Origin: Actinomycetes bacterium
GTDB lineage: Bacteria; Actinomycetota; Acidimicrobiia; Acidimicrobiales; Ilumatobacteraceae
Assembly (NCBI GenBank): GCA_014190095.1
Contig: BJFW01000001.1
Location: forward strand, 1-64,000
Length of the DNA: 64,000 nt
Direction of reading: 5' to 3'
This document shows, piece by piece, positions 8,862 to 18,900 of this stretch. The notes below the pieces were generated by a model that did no database searches, was not told the DNA's origin, and saw only the letters and a program-made list of their open reading frames with translations. The number at the start of each line of letters is the position of its first letter. Within the stretch, counting starts at the first letter, position 1. Position numbers and translations under genes: made by a program.

Positions 8862-10316
8862 ATGGCACTCAATTTTGAAGTCGTCGCCAAATCCCCAGCA
8901 ACCGCAAAGGCTGTTGGCATTCCCGTAGCGAGTGAAGGTGCATTGCCGAAAGAGGTAACACTTTCGCGCGCAAATCTTGAAACTTTAGGGTTCACCGGCA
9001 AGGTCGGTCAGACCTATGTTGTGCCAGCAGAAAAAGGCGCAGTCAGCATTTTGATTGGTGTTGGCGTGGTGTCAAAGCTAGACACGGCATCGTTGCGCAA
9101 AGCAGCAGCAGCGCTCGCTCGCGCAGCAACGGGATTTGAATCGGTAAGCACCACGCTTGCAAACATCGGTCGTCTTGATCGCAAAGTTGCAGCGCAGGTA
9201 GTTGTAGAAGGAATGTCACTTGCAACGCACCGATATACCGACTTGAAGACAGTTGACAAAAAAACTCCAAAGCTTGCAACTGTTTCACTCGTTGGAACTG
9301 GAGCCGCAACAACGAGTGGTGTGAAGCGCGGACAGGTTATTGCTAACGCCACAAACATGGCACGCGACTTTGCGAACATGCCACCTGCATATTTGACAGC
9401 AACAATTTTTGCGAACAAGGCAGTAGAAATTGCTGGGCAAACTGGACTTAAGGTTGAAGTGTTCAACAAAGATCAACTGCTCGCCATGGGTTGCGGCGGA
9501 ATCGTTGGAGTGAACCGCGGAAGCGTTGAACCTCCACGCATGGTTCGACTGACATACAAGCCAACTGGTGCAAAAGGTAAGCCACACCTCGTTCTTGTTG
9601 GTAAGGGCGTCATGTACGACTCTGGTGGCATTTCACTGAAGCCATCAGACCCATCACACGCAATGATGAAAGGCGACATGAGTGGCGCTGCTGCTGTGCT
9701 TGCCACTATGAGCACGCTCAAGGCGTTGGGTTGCACAAACCAAGTAACGGGTTACCTCATGTGCACCGACAACCTTCCTTCGGGAAGCGCAATGGCAATG
9801 GGTGAAGTGCTCACCATGCGCAACGGCAAGACTGTAGAAATTCACAACACCGACGCAGAAGGTCGCTTGATCCTTGCCGATGGATTGTCGCTTGCAGCCG
9901 AGCAGAAGCCAGACGCCATTGTCGACATTGCAACTCTCACGGGAGCATGCCAGCGTGCACTTGGAAACGGTATGGCTGGCGTCATGGGCAACAATCAAAA
10001 GTGGATTGATCAATTGACAGCAGCCGCAGAACGCACCTCAGACAAGTTGTGGCAGCTTCCGCTTGAGCGCGAATACCGCTCAGCACTTGATTCCTATGTT
10101 GCCGACATGAAAAACGTTGGTGGTGAAGCAGGCGCAATTACTGCAGCGTTGTTCTTGGAAGAGTTTGTTGGTGACACCACATGGGCGCACATCGACATTG
10201 CTGGACCAATGTGGACAGACAGCGACAACGGTTGGTTGCAGAAGGGTATGACGGGTTATGGAACTCGCCTGCTCATTGACGCAACGCTGAACTTCCGCCG
10301 ACCAGGTCGCGCGTAA
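8862..10316 (+). CDS. pepA: leucyl aminopeptidase (M17)
   Basis: GKGVMYDSGGISLKPS, NTDAEGRLILADGL signature; SD AAGGAG upstream. Confidence 0.95.
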   Translation: MALNFEVVAKSPATAKAVGIPVASEGALPKEVTLSRANLETLGFTGKVGQTYVVPAEKGAVSILIGVGVVSKLDTASLRKAAAALARAATGFESVSTTLANIGRLDRKVAAQVVVEGMSLATHRYTDLKTVDKKTPKLATVSLVGTGAATTSGVKRGQVIANATNMARDFANMPPAYLTATIFANKAVEIAGQTGLKVEVFNKDQLLAMGCGGIVGVNRGSVEPPRMVRLTYKPTGAKGKPHLVLVGKGVMYDSGGISLKPSDPSHAMMKGDMSGAAAVLATMSTLKALGCTNQVTGYLMCTDNLPSGSAMAMGEVLTMRNGKTVEIHNTDAEGRLILADGLSLAAEQKPDAIVDIATLTGACQRALGNGMAGVMGNNQKWIDQLTAAAERTSDKLWQLPLEREYRSALDSYVADMKNVGGEAGAITAALFLEEFVGDTTWAHIDIAGPMWTDSDNGWLQKGMTGYGTRLLIDATLNFRRPGRA

Positions 10317-10321
10317 TTTGG

Positions 10322-10345
10322 GTCGGGCGGCAATAGCCGCTCGAC
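10322..10345. terminator. putative bidirectional hairpin between convergent pepA and acyl-CoA dehydrogenase genes
   Basis: GTCGGGCGGC-AATA-GCCGCTCGAC, 10 bp stem with one G.T; no long T tract. Confidence 0.5.
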
Positions 10346-10346
10346 A

Positions 10347-11609
10347 TCAATCCTTTTGAGTGCCCACTTTGATGTCGCGGAATGCTGACTTCGAGTCGAT
10401 GCCGACGTCTTTTGGTAATCCGAGTACTCGTTCGCCAACGATGTTGCGCATGACTTCATCTGAACCACCGGCAATTCGCATTCCCGGTGCACCAAGAAGC
10501 AACTGACTCCAGGCGTACGTTCCCCATTCACCAGTGTCAACGACGAGCTTTGCGCCAAGAACGTGCGCAACGAGGTCGTTCATTTTCTTCTGGTTGTTTA
10601 CAAGTGCCATTTTTCCAATGGACATTTCTGGACCAGGCAACTGGCCTGCACGCATCTTGTCGGTGGCGCGCTGACTGGTATAGCCGGCAACTTTGGTGTT
10701 GATATACAAGTCGGCAAGCATTTCGCGAACGATTGGATCTGAATCAAGTTCGTAGTGGCGAATCATTTCGAGCAGGCGGGTGTACATGGCGTTTTCGCCG
10801 CTGTCCGCCGAACCGATTGATGCGCGCTCGTTCATGAGCGTGGTGAGAGCAACGTTCCAGCCGTTGTTCACTTCACCCAAACGATGATCGTCTGGAACTC
10901 GCACTTCATTGAAGAACACTTCGTTGAAACTTGCACCACCGGTCATTTGACGAAGCGGACGAATTTCAACGCCAGGTGCGCGCATATCAACGATGAAGCC
11001 GGTGAGGCCTTTGTGTTTTGGCAAGCCTGGATCGGTGCGGCAGATGATTTCACCAATGTCGCTGAACTGCGCGCCGGATGTCCACACTTTTTGACCAGTG
11101 ATGATCCACTCATCGCCATCTTTTTCTGCCTTGGCTTGCACTGATGCAAGGTCACTTCCTGCGCCTGGCTCAGAGAACAATTGGCAGCCAACAATGTCGG
11201 CTCGCCACATTTTCCGCAGGTACAAGTCGCGTGCTTTTTGTGAAGCGTGATCGAGAATGGTTGGCGCGACCATTCCTAAGCCAATTTGAAATACTCCGAG
11301 AGGCGCAGTTTTGTATTCACGCTCAACTTGGTTGTAGGCGCGCTCATGCGCATTGGTGAGTCCAGCGCCGCCATATTGAGTTGGGCCAGTGATCCATGCA
11401 AATCCATTGTCGAAACGCAGTGCCTGCCACGCCTTTGCACGACGAAGCATTTCTTCTTCGGCTTCCTTTGAACGTTCCTCAAACATCGACACATTGTCAG
11501 AGCCTTCGCCCCAAACGAACTTCTTTCGTGCTTCCTTCTTCTCAGCGTTGGCATCAAGAAAGACACGGGCTTTGGCTGCGTACTCTTCAACAGAAATCTG
11601 TTCAGTCAT
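10347..11609 (-). CDS. acyl-CoA dehydrogenase
   Basis: CQLFSEPGAGSDLASVQAKAEKDGDEWIITGQKVWTSGA; MTEQISVEEY start preceded by TACCGT-N7; ORF track start 11672 probably too long. Confidence 0.93.
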   Translation of the reverse strand: MTEQISVEEYAAKARVFLDANAEKKEARKKFVWGEGSDNVSMFEERSKEAEEEMLRRAKAWQALRFDNGFAWITGPTQYGGAGLTNAHERAYNQVEREYKTAPLGVFQIGLGMVAPTILDHASQKARDLYLRKMWRADIVGCQLFSEPGAGSDLASVQAKAEKDGDEWIITGQKVWTSGAQFSDIGEIICRTDPGLPKHKGLTGFIVDMRAPGVEIRPLRQMTGGASFNEVFFNEVRVPDDHRLGEVNNGWNVALTTLMNERASIGSADSGENAMYTRLLEMIRHYELDSDPIVREMLADLYINTKVAGYTSQRATDKMRAGQLPGPEMSIGKMALVNNQKKMNDLVAHVLGAKLVVDTGEWGTYAWSQLLLGAPGMRIAGGSDEVMRNIVGERVLGLPKDVGIDSKSAFRDIKVGTQKD

Positions 11610-11670
11610 AGCCCCAACGGTAGTTGGCGGGGTCGGTTTAGGTGAAGGCCAGCCAACTAGTCTGTGGGGC

Positions 11671-12135
11671 ATGGGTCAGCCAGTTTCCGTTACACAGAAG
11701 CCTTCAGTCACTCCAGGGCGAGTTCGCTTTGAGCTCAATCGCTCACTTACGGGTCAGGGGCACGAGCGCTACACCTCGGCCGTTGCATCGCGCACTGGTA
11801 AGCCATCAGACGTATTGGCCAACCGATTTTTTGAGACTGGCACAGTAAGTGCAGTCCATGTGTACGGCAACATGATCACGGTTGACGTAAAGCCTGGTTC
11901 AAGCAGTGATTCGCTGATCAAAGTTGTCGAGGATTTGTACCAATACTGGACGCCAGGAAAAGTCCCGCCATCTGAAGAAGAGCTCATGGCTCAAGCACCC
12001 AAGAGCGAGGCTCCTGCTGCTGCGCCATCGGTCGATGGAAGCCCCGCGCCAAGCGCGGCTGCCAGCAAAATTCCCGCTGCGCTATTAGCACGAAGCCAGG
12101 CAGCACTGGCTAAAGCCCGCGCAAAACAAGGCTGA
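11671..12135 (+). CDS. NifU N-terminal-like domain protein
   Basis: RFELNRSLTGQGHERYTS...VLANRFFETGTVSAVHVYGNMITVDVK; start set at ATG 11671 with TAGTCT-N7. Confidence 0.65.
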   Translation: MGQPVSVTQKPSVTPGRVRFELNRSLTGQGHERYTSAVASRTGKPSDVLANRFFETGTVSAVHVYGNMITVDVKPGSSSDSLIKVVEDLYQYWTPGKVPPSEEELMAQAPKSEAPAAAPSVDGSPAPSAAASKIPAALLARSQAALAKARAKQG

Positions 12136-12154
12136 GTTACGCAAACTTGTACTT

Positions 12155-12174
12155 GTCGTGTGAAGATTCACGAC
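12155..12174 (+). promoter_or_regulatory. inverted repeat immediately upstream of the B12-binding regulator start codon
   Basis: GTCGTG-TGAAGATT-CACGAC, ends 1 nt before the ATG at 12176. Confidence 0.5.
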
Positions 12175-12175
12175 A

Positions 12176-13012
12176 ATGGTTGACACGGATATTTCGCTAC
12201 ATGATGTAGCCGAAGCGCTACATGTGCATTACATGACGGCATATCGCTACGTACGCGAAGGCATTCTGCCAGGTCGCAAGGTAGGGCGTAGTTGGAGCGT
12301 GCGAAAGAGTGACTTAGACAAATTCCAGCAAGGCGAAGGTTTGGGTGCAGTTGCTGAAGAGGGTAAGCGAACTCAGGCGCCATGGGGCGAGCGTCTTGAA
12401 GCTCGCTTGATTGAAGGCGATGAGCGCGGTGCACTTGAAGTATTTGAAGCCGTTCTACGCGCTGGGCATGATCTTGAGTATTTGTACCTCAACGTGTTGA
12501 GCCCAGCACTAATTGCCATTGGCTATCGATGGGAACAAGGTGAACTTGAAATTTTTGTTGAACATCGTGCGAGCAACATTGCAATGCGCTTGATGTCCCA
12601 AGTTGGTTCGCGCTTTGCGCGCCGAGGTATTTCTAAAGGAACCATCATTATGGGCGCTCCTGCGGGCGAAGAGCATGCACTTGCAATAGCCATGCTTGCC
12701 GATCTGGTGCGCAGTCAAGGATGGGATGTGCATGATCTGGGCGGCAACATGCCTGCAGGAAGTTTTGCGCAAGCAGTGCAACAGAGCAACGATGTTGTTG
12801 CAGTGTGCGTTGGCGTGACAGTTGAAGGTTCGATACCAGCTGCGAAAGAAACAGTTGTTGCATTGAAGAGTTTGTGCCCGGACGTTCCTGTGTACGTTGG
12901 CGGTGCAGCCATTCGCGGAGACGATCATGTGCGCGTGTTGGGAGCCGATCATTGGGCCGGCAATGTTTCTTCGCTGATTGATTCGTTGAATCAGCACGCA
13001 CGTCGTAAATAG
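12176..13012 (+). CDS. CarH-like regulator: excisionase-type HTH plus B12-binding domain
   Basis: HTH DVAEALHVHYMTAYRYVREGILPGRKVGRSWSVRKSDLDKF; W-x9-EH motif (WEQGELEIFVEH); DxHxxG cobalamin motif (DVHDLGG); VGVTV and VYVGGAAI. Confidence 0.85.
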   Translation: MVDTDISLHDVAEALHVHYMTAYRYVREGILPGRKVGRSWSVRKSDLDKFQQGEGLGAVAEEGKRTQAPWGERLEARLIEGDERGALEVFEAVLRAGHDLEYLYLNVLSPALIAIGYRWEQGELEIFVEHRASNIAMRLMSQVGSRFARRGISKGTIIMGAPAGEEHALAIAMLADLVRSQGWDVHDLGGNMPAGSFAQAVQQSNDVVAVCVGVTVEGSIPAAKETVVALKSLCPDVPVYVGGAAIRGDDHVRVLGADHWAGNVSSLIDSLNQHARRK

Positions 13013-13059
13013 CCCAAATTTGCTTGCTATTTTGCGGAATTGCCGCGGCCAGATAACTA

Positions 13060-13073
13060 CGAACATATGTTCG
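13060..13073. promoter_or_regulatory. LexA/SOS box upstream of imuA'
   Basis: CGAACATATGTTCG perfect palindrome; followed by C-TAAAGT-N6-ATG(13087). Confidence 0.93.
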
Positions 13074-13086
13074 CTAAAGTGAGGGC

Positions 13087-13671
13087 ATGTTCGAGCCATT
13101 GCCCACACTGCCTGTTCCGTCAGAGTTGCGCGCCATGTTTCCCGAGGGTGGGCTGGTGCGTGGTCGCACCGTGTTGTGTAGTGGCGACGCTGCAGTAGTT
13201 ATGGCGTTACGCGTTGTCTCCAGCGCAACACAACAGGGTTCGTGGTTAGGCATTGTTGGTGTGCACAACATTGGTGTGCAGGCGGCAAGCGAACACGGTG
13301 TGGCGTTGCAACGCGTGGTGTTTGTGCAACCGGCAAGCAGTCGTACCGAATGGGTCAGCACTGTGGCTGCTGCCGCAGACGGCTTCGATGTGTTGATGCT
13401 CGAAGTTCCACACGGCATTACTGCAGCTGATGCGCGTCGTGTGCAAACGCGTATTCAGGCCCGGCGGAATGCATTGGTGCTCATCGGTGCAACGCAACAG
13501 TCGGCCGTGCAATCGGTGTTTCAACCCGATGTCATTATGAATACCGCAACAACACAGTGGCACGGCATTGAACGTGGTGCAGGGCATGTGCAAGGTCGCG
13601 ATGTGCAGGTTGCGGTAAGTGGTAGGCGAGTTCCTAAAGCGCGGCAACACTCACTGCATTTTGTTGGCTAA
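13087..13671 (+). CDS. ImuA-like mutasome accessory protein (RecA/SulA-like)
   Basis: 194 aa, LexA box upstream, directly precedes imuB; FPEGGLVRGRTVLCSGDAAVVMALRVVSSATQQGSWLGIVG. Confidence 0.8.
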   Translation: MFEPLPTLPVPSELRAMFPEGGLVRGRTVLCSGDAAVVMALRVVSSATQQGSWLGIVGVHNIGVQAASEHGVALQRVVFVQPASSRTEWVSTVAAAADGFDVLMLEVPHGITAADARRVQTRIQARRNALVLIGATQQSAVQSVFQPDVIMNTATTQWHGIERGAGHVQGRDVQVAVSGRRVPKARQHSLHFVG

Positions 13672-13679
13672 CGCTCGCA

Positions 13680-15305
13680 ATGAACACTGAATCAACACGC
13701 GTCGCTGTTGTCGCGTGCCCCGACTGGCAGGCTGTTGCCGCGCAGTGTGACTTGCATGCTCGTGGCCAGGTATTTGACGCAGTGGCGGTGTTGCATGCGC
13801 AACGGGTTATTGCTCGCACAGCAGCCGCTGCCGAGCAAGGTGTGCAGGTGGGCATGCGCAAGCGCGAAGCCCAAGCAACATGCCCAAATATGCATATTGC
13901 GGCGCATAACCCAGAGCGCGATCGGCTCATGTTTGAGCCCGTGGTGCATGCCATTGCCGAACTGGTTCCACTCGTTGAGGTGAGCATGCCGGGAATAGTT
14001 GTGTTGGCCACGCGTGGCCCTTCACGTTACGTAGGTGGTGACGACGCATTGGCACAGCGGCTCACTGTTATTGCCGAAACCGCATTGCAAAAGTTGGCGC
14101 AAGGTCAACGCATTCCATTTGGCGTGGGCATTGCCGATGGCAGGCTGACTGCAATGATTGCAGCGCGCAGTGCTGCATCGGTTAGAGCGCCGCGTGTTGT
14201 TGCGCCAAATGAAAGCGCGCAATGTTTGGCTGTGCTTCCCGTGTCTGTGCTTGCAGACTTCGCTGAAATTGATCGCAGTGTGGTGTCGTTGTTACAACGC
14301 CTAGGCCTTGCCCACCTTGGCAATATTGCTGAAATTCAACCATCTGTTTTGGTCGGTCGTTTTGGTCCTGTTGGAAATGAAATGCAACGACTTGCGCGAG
14401 GTCTTGACAGACATCCACCAATTGTTGTTGCGCCTCCACCAGAACGTGCAAGCACACATCGATTCGACGTGCCAGTAGAAGACGTGAATGTTGTTGTACT
14501 CACTGCGCGTGAAGTTGCAGATCAGTTAGTGCTGCACTTGGGTAATCACGGTGCAAGTTGTGTTCGCTTGCACATTTCGTTGCACACCGATCACGGTGAG
14601 CAAAACGATCGTGTGTGGTATCAACCCGAAGGGCTAACTGCTGCTGCCATGGCCGAACGAATGCGCTGGCAGATGGAGGCCTGGATAGCTGGCCGAGGGG
14701 TCACAAGCGGGGTGGTGCTATTCCGGCTTTCCCCAATAGGGCTAAGGGCTAGAGAGGGTCGTCAACTGGGGCTGTGGGGCGACAGCACCCAGGCCGATGA
14801 GTGGGCTTCGCGGGCCATAGAGCGCCTGACCAACATGCTCGGGGCAGAGTCGGTTCGTGTTCCTGAGTGGCGCGGTGGTCGCGATCCAGCCGAAGTATTT
14901 GCGCTTACGTCTGCAGCAGTTGTCGATGTTGAACGTCGTGCGTTGTCGCAAGTAGCAGCAGAGGCTCAATGGAATGGTGCGTTGCCAACTCCTTCTCCAT
15001 CTGTAGTGTATGACGACCCACTACTAGTACTGGTATGTGATGCAGATGGAAACGATGTAACGGTAAGTGGAAGACATGAGTTAAGTGCAGAACCAACTGT
15101 TGTGGTGTTGCAACAACAGCGTTACAACGTGTTGTCATGGGCTGGTCCATGGCCAGTAGAGGAGCGATGGTGGGACGCTTCGCGACAGCGCAGAATGGTG
15201 AGAATGCAGTTTGTAGTGAGTCGTAACGACACTGCAATAACTACACGAGCCCTTGTAGTTGTAAGGGAACACGGGCAATGGTGGGTGGTTGCTCGCTTTG
15301 GATGA
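13680..15305 (+). CDS. imuB: ImuB, catalytically degenerate Y-family polymerase-like mutasome protein
   Basis: VVACPDWQAVAAQCD, GPSRYVGGDD (catalytic acidic motifs replaced); clamp-binding-like QLGLWG. Confidence 0.9.
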   Translation: MNTESTRVAVVACPDWQAVAAQCDLHARGQVFDAVAVLHAQRVIARTAAAAEQGVQVGMRKREAQATCPNMHIAAHNPERDRLMFEPVVHAIAELVPLVEVSMPGIVVLATRGPSRYVGGDDALAQRLTVIAETALQKLAQGQRIPFGVGIADGRLTAMIAARSAASVRAPRVVAPNESAQCLAVLPVSVLADFAEIDRSVVSLLQRLGLAHLGNIAEIQPSVLVGRFGPVGNEMQRLARGLDRHPPIVVAPPPERASTHRFDVPVEDVNVVVLTAREVADQLVLHLGNHGASCVRLHISLHTDHGEQNDRVWYQPEGLTAAAMAERMRWQMEAWIAGRGVTSGVVLFRLSPIGLRAREGRQLGLWGDSTQADEWASRAIERLTNMLGAESVRVPEWRGGRDPAEVFALTSAAVVDVERRALSQVAAEAQWNGALPTPSPSVVYDDPLLVLVCDADGNDVTVSGRHELSAEPTVVVLQQQRYNVLSWAGPWPVEERWWDASRQRRMVRMQFVVSRNDTAITTRALVVVREHGQWWVVARFG

Positions 15306-15341
15306 ATATTTTTCACTCAGTCCCGATAGATTTTTCAAGTC

Positions 15342-15896
15342 ATGAATGTGAAGGCAAACGCCAAGTCCGATGCGCAACTGGTGCAAGAACTGTGTGCACA
15401 GTTCAGTGCTGCCATTCCATGCGACGAACGCGAACGCGAATCGGTGACCAAGTTTCTCGACATTGCACCAACTTTGGTGAAACCCTTCGATGAGTTTTCC
15501 GATCCAACACACATCACCGGCTCCGGAATCGTGGTTGGCGAACGTGGAGTGGTGTTGCACTTGCACAAGCGACTCAACATGTGGTTGCAACCTGGCGGAC
15601 ACATTGATGCTGGCGAAACACCGGCAGAGGGAGCCCTCCGTGAAGCGAGGGAAGAAACCGGTCTCGACGTAGTACACCCCGCAACCGGTCCTTGGCTGGT
15701 GCACCTAGACGTGCACCCTGGCCCGCGTGGCCACACCCACCTCGACCTGCGCTACCTGATGTACGCCCCCGACGCCGATCCGGCCCCAGGTGCGGACGAA
15801 AGCCAAGACGTGCGCTGGTTTGAGTGGGACACAGCAATCGATATGTCGGACGCAGGCCTTGCTGGCTGCCTACGCGCCGTTCGTCGCCTGCTGTAG
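15342..15896 (+). CDS. NUDIX hydrolase
   Basis: NUDIX box GHIDAGETPAEGALREAREETGL. Confidence 0.93.
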   Translation: MNVKANAKSDAQLVQELCAQFSAAIPCDERERESVTKFLDIAPTLVKPFDEFSDPTHITGSGIVVGERGVVLHLHKRLNMWLQPGGHIDAGETPAEGALREAREETGLDVVHPATGPWLVHLDVHPGPRGHTHLDLRYLMYAPDADPAPGADESQDVRWFEWDTAIDMSDAGLAGCLRAVRRLL

Positions 15897-15910
15897 CCAC
15901 AGCCTAAAAG

Positions 15911-15924
15911 CGAACATATGTTCG
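15911..15924. promoter_or_regulatory. LexA/SOS box upstream of dnaE2
   Basis: CGAACATATGTTCG, identical to the imuA' box; followed by C-TACCCT-N6-ATG(15938). Confidence 0.93.
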
Positions 15925-15937
15925 CTACCCTGAAGGC

Positions 15938-18900
15938 ATGGGGAAGGTTCCATATTCGGAGTTGCACTGCCGTTCGAACTTTTCGTTTTTACAGGGCGCG
16001 TCACATCCAGAACAACTAGTTGAACAAGCGGTTGCACTTGAGTTGCAGTCACTTGCACTTACCGATCGCAATGGGTTGTACGGCATCGTTCGTTTTGCAC
16101 AGACTGCTCGTGCGCTCGGTTTACCAACGGTGTTCGGCGCAGAGTTGCAGTGCACTGTTGGTGAAGCAGTTGGCGACATTGTGGTCATTGCGCGCAACCC
16201 GAGAGGGTATGCACATTTGTCAAGTGCGATTAGTGCTGGGCAACTTGCTGGTAGTAAAGAACAGCCAGTATTTGGCATAGAACAACTTGCTGAGTTCTCG
16301 GTTGGAGACTGGTGGGTGCTTACTGGTGGCCGCAGTGGTGTTGCGGCTCGCGTGTTGCATTCGCATGGTCCTGCAATGGCTGAACGTCATGTACAGCAAC
16401 TTATTTCAGCGTTTGGTCGTCACAGCGTGGTGATGGAAATGTGGGACCACGGTGACCCACTGGACTCTGTGCGTAACGATGAGTTTGCACGCATCGCATA
16501 TCGCAACAACATTGGGTGCGTTGCTTCTAACGATGTGTTGTATGCAACGCCGGCTCAACACAAACTTGCAACTGCTGTGGCAGCAGTGCGCGAGCGATCC
16601 AGTTTGGACGACATTGATCCACGCTTGCCACCAGCTGCCACTGCCTATTTGCGCAGTGGGGCAGAACAAGAACGGCGTTTTGCTCGGTATCCGGGGGTGG
16701 TGCAACACGCTGCCGAACTTGGAGCGAGCGCAGCATTTGACTTGCGGTTAGTGGCGCCACAATTACCGCTATTTCCGTGTCCTGAAGGGCTGGATGAAAT
16801 TTCGTATCTGCGCAAACTTGCAGAAGCAGGAGCCACTCGCAGGTACGGAATTCGCCCGAGCGACTCACGTGAAGATTTGTCGTTGCGTGCTCGAGCGTGG
16901 CGAGTAATTGATCACGAGTTGGAAATGATTGAAACGCTTGGGTTCGCTGGGTATTTCCTGGTGGTGTGGGACATTGTTCAGTTTTGTGCGCGATCGAATA
17001 TTTATTGCCAGGGTCGTGGCAGCGCTGCAAATAGTGCGGTGTGTTATTCACTCGACATTACGAAAGCCGATGCGGTGTCGCTTGGTTTGTTGTTCGAACG
17101 GTTTCTGTCGCCAGAGCGCGACGGCCCACCCGATATTGATATTGATATTGAAAGCGGTCGACGCGAAGAAGTTATTCAGTACGTGTATCAACGACACGGC
17201 CGTCACCATGCTGCGCAAGTTGCCAACGTCATTACGTATCGAGCGAAGTCAGCGGTGCGCGATATGGCGCGTGCGCTTGGCTTTGCACCAGGCCAGCAAG
17301 ATGCGTGGAGCAAACAGGTAGATGCGTGGGGTGCAATTGGCGTCACGGTGAATGGTGGCGACCACAACATTCCTACGCAGGTGTTGCAACTTGCCGAACA
17401 GGTGCAAGATGCTCCGCGACACTTGGGTATTCATTCGGGCGGAATGGTTATGTGCGATCGCCCAGTTACCGAAGTATGCCCAGTGGAGTGGGGTCGCATG
17501 GAAGGCCGCAGCGTGTTGCAGTGGGACAAAGACGACTGTGCCGCTGCTGGCTTAGTGAAGTTTGATCTGTTGGGTCTTGGCATGTTGTCGGCGTTGCATA
17601 ACGCGGTCGACTTCATTGCGCAGTTTCGTGGTGTGCATGTAGACCTAGCCACCATTCCGCAAGAAGATGAGGTGTATGCCATGTTGTGTCGCGCCGACAC
17701 CGTGGGCGTGTTTCAAATTGAATCGCGCGCACAAATGGCCACACTTCCGCGCTTGAAGCCACGCAGGTTTTACGACCTTGTGGTGGAGGTTGCACTTATT
17801 CGACCGGGCCCTATTCAGGGTGGCTCGGTGCATCCCTACATTCGCCGCCGAAATGGACAAGAGCCGGTTACCTATTTGCATCCGTTGCTTGAAAACAGTT
17901 TGGGGAAAACACTTGGTGTGCCGCTGTTTCAAGAACAACTTATGCAAATGGCAATTGATATCGCGGGTTTCAGTCCGGGTGAAGCAGATCAGTTGCGCCA
18001 GGCCATGGGTTCGAAGCGGTCGAAATTACGAATGCAACAACTCAGCGATCGCTTTTATGCCGGAATGGCAGAGCGTGGAATTCGTGGTGATGTTGCCGAC
18101 CAAATATTCACCAAGATGGCGGCATTTGCCAGCTATGGATTTCCCGAAAGTCACTCGGTGAGTTTTGCGTACTTGGTGTATGCATCGGCATGGATCAAAC
18201 TGCATGAACCAGCAGCGTTTTATGCGTCGCTACTGAATGCACAACCGATGGGTTTTTGGTCGCCGCATTCATTGGTGCAGGATGCAAAACGACACGGGGT
18301 AGTGGTGAACTCTCCCGACATCAATGCGTCGTGCGCGGGTGCAACGCTTGAACACAATGCGAAGTCGACAGGTGGCTTGGCTTTGCGAATGGGAATCAAT
18401 TCTGTGCGCGGCATGAGTGATGTTGTTGCGCAAGCCATTGCCGACAATAGGCCATACACCAGCATGGAAGATGTGGTGCGTAAGGTTCCGCAATTGCACA
18501 TCGCTCAACTTGAAGCACTTGCTACTGCCGGTGTGTTCAACGAAAGTTTTGGTCAGCAACGTCGCGACGCGCTGTGGAGTGCTGGTGCGGTCATTCAGTC
18601 GCGTCCAGGAACACTTGACGGAGTAACTACTGGTGTCGAGGCGCCGTATCTGCCCGGCATGCAACCAATGGAAGAAGCCATTGCCGACCTGTGGGCTACA
18701 GGTGTTTCAACAAGTGGCCACCCCACCGAGTTCTTGCGCGTTGAACTTGAACGCATGGGTGTCGCTACTGCAATACAACTTCCACAACGTGGTGCGAGAG
18801 GCGATGAAAAAGTGCTGGTTGCTGGCACGGTTACACATCGTCAGCGACCAATGACCGCACAAGGCATTACGTTCATCAACTTAGAAGACGAAACAGGGCA

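Noticed and set aside
12509-13108. 199-aa minus-strand ORF antisense to the B12 regulator
   Set aside because: Cys/His/Asn-rich shadow ORF, no recognisable domain, and extends across the LexA box.
17140-17157. GATATT tandem hexamer repeat in dnaE2
   Set aside because: Encodes the conserved DnaE catalytic PDIDIDI aspartate motif; not a microsatellite of interest.
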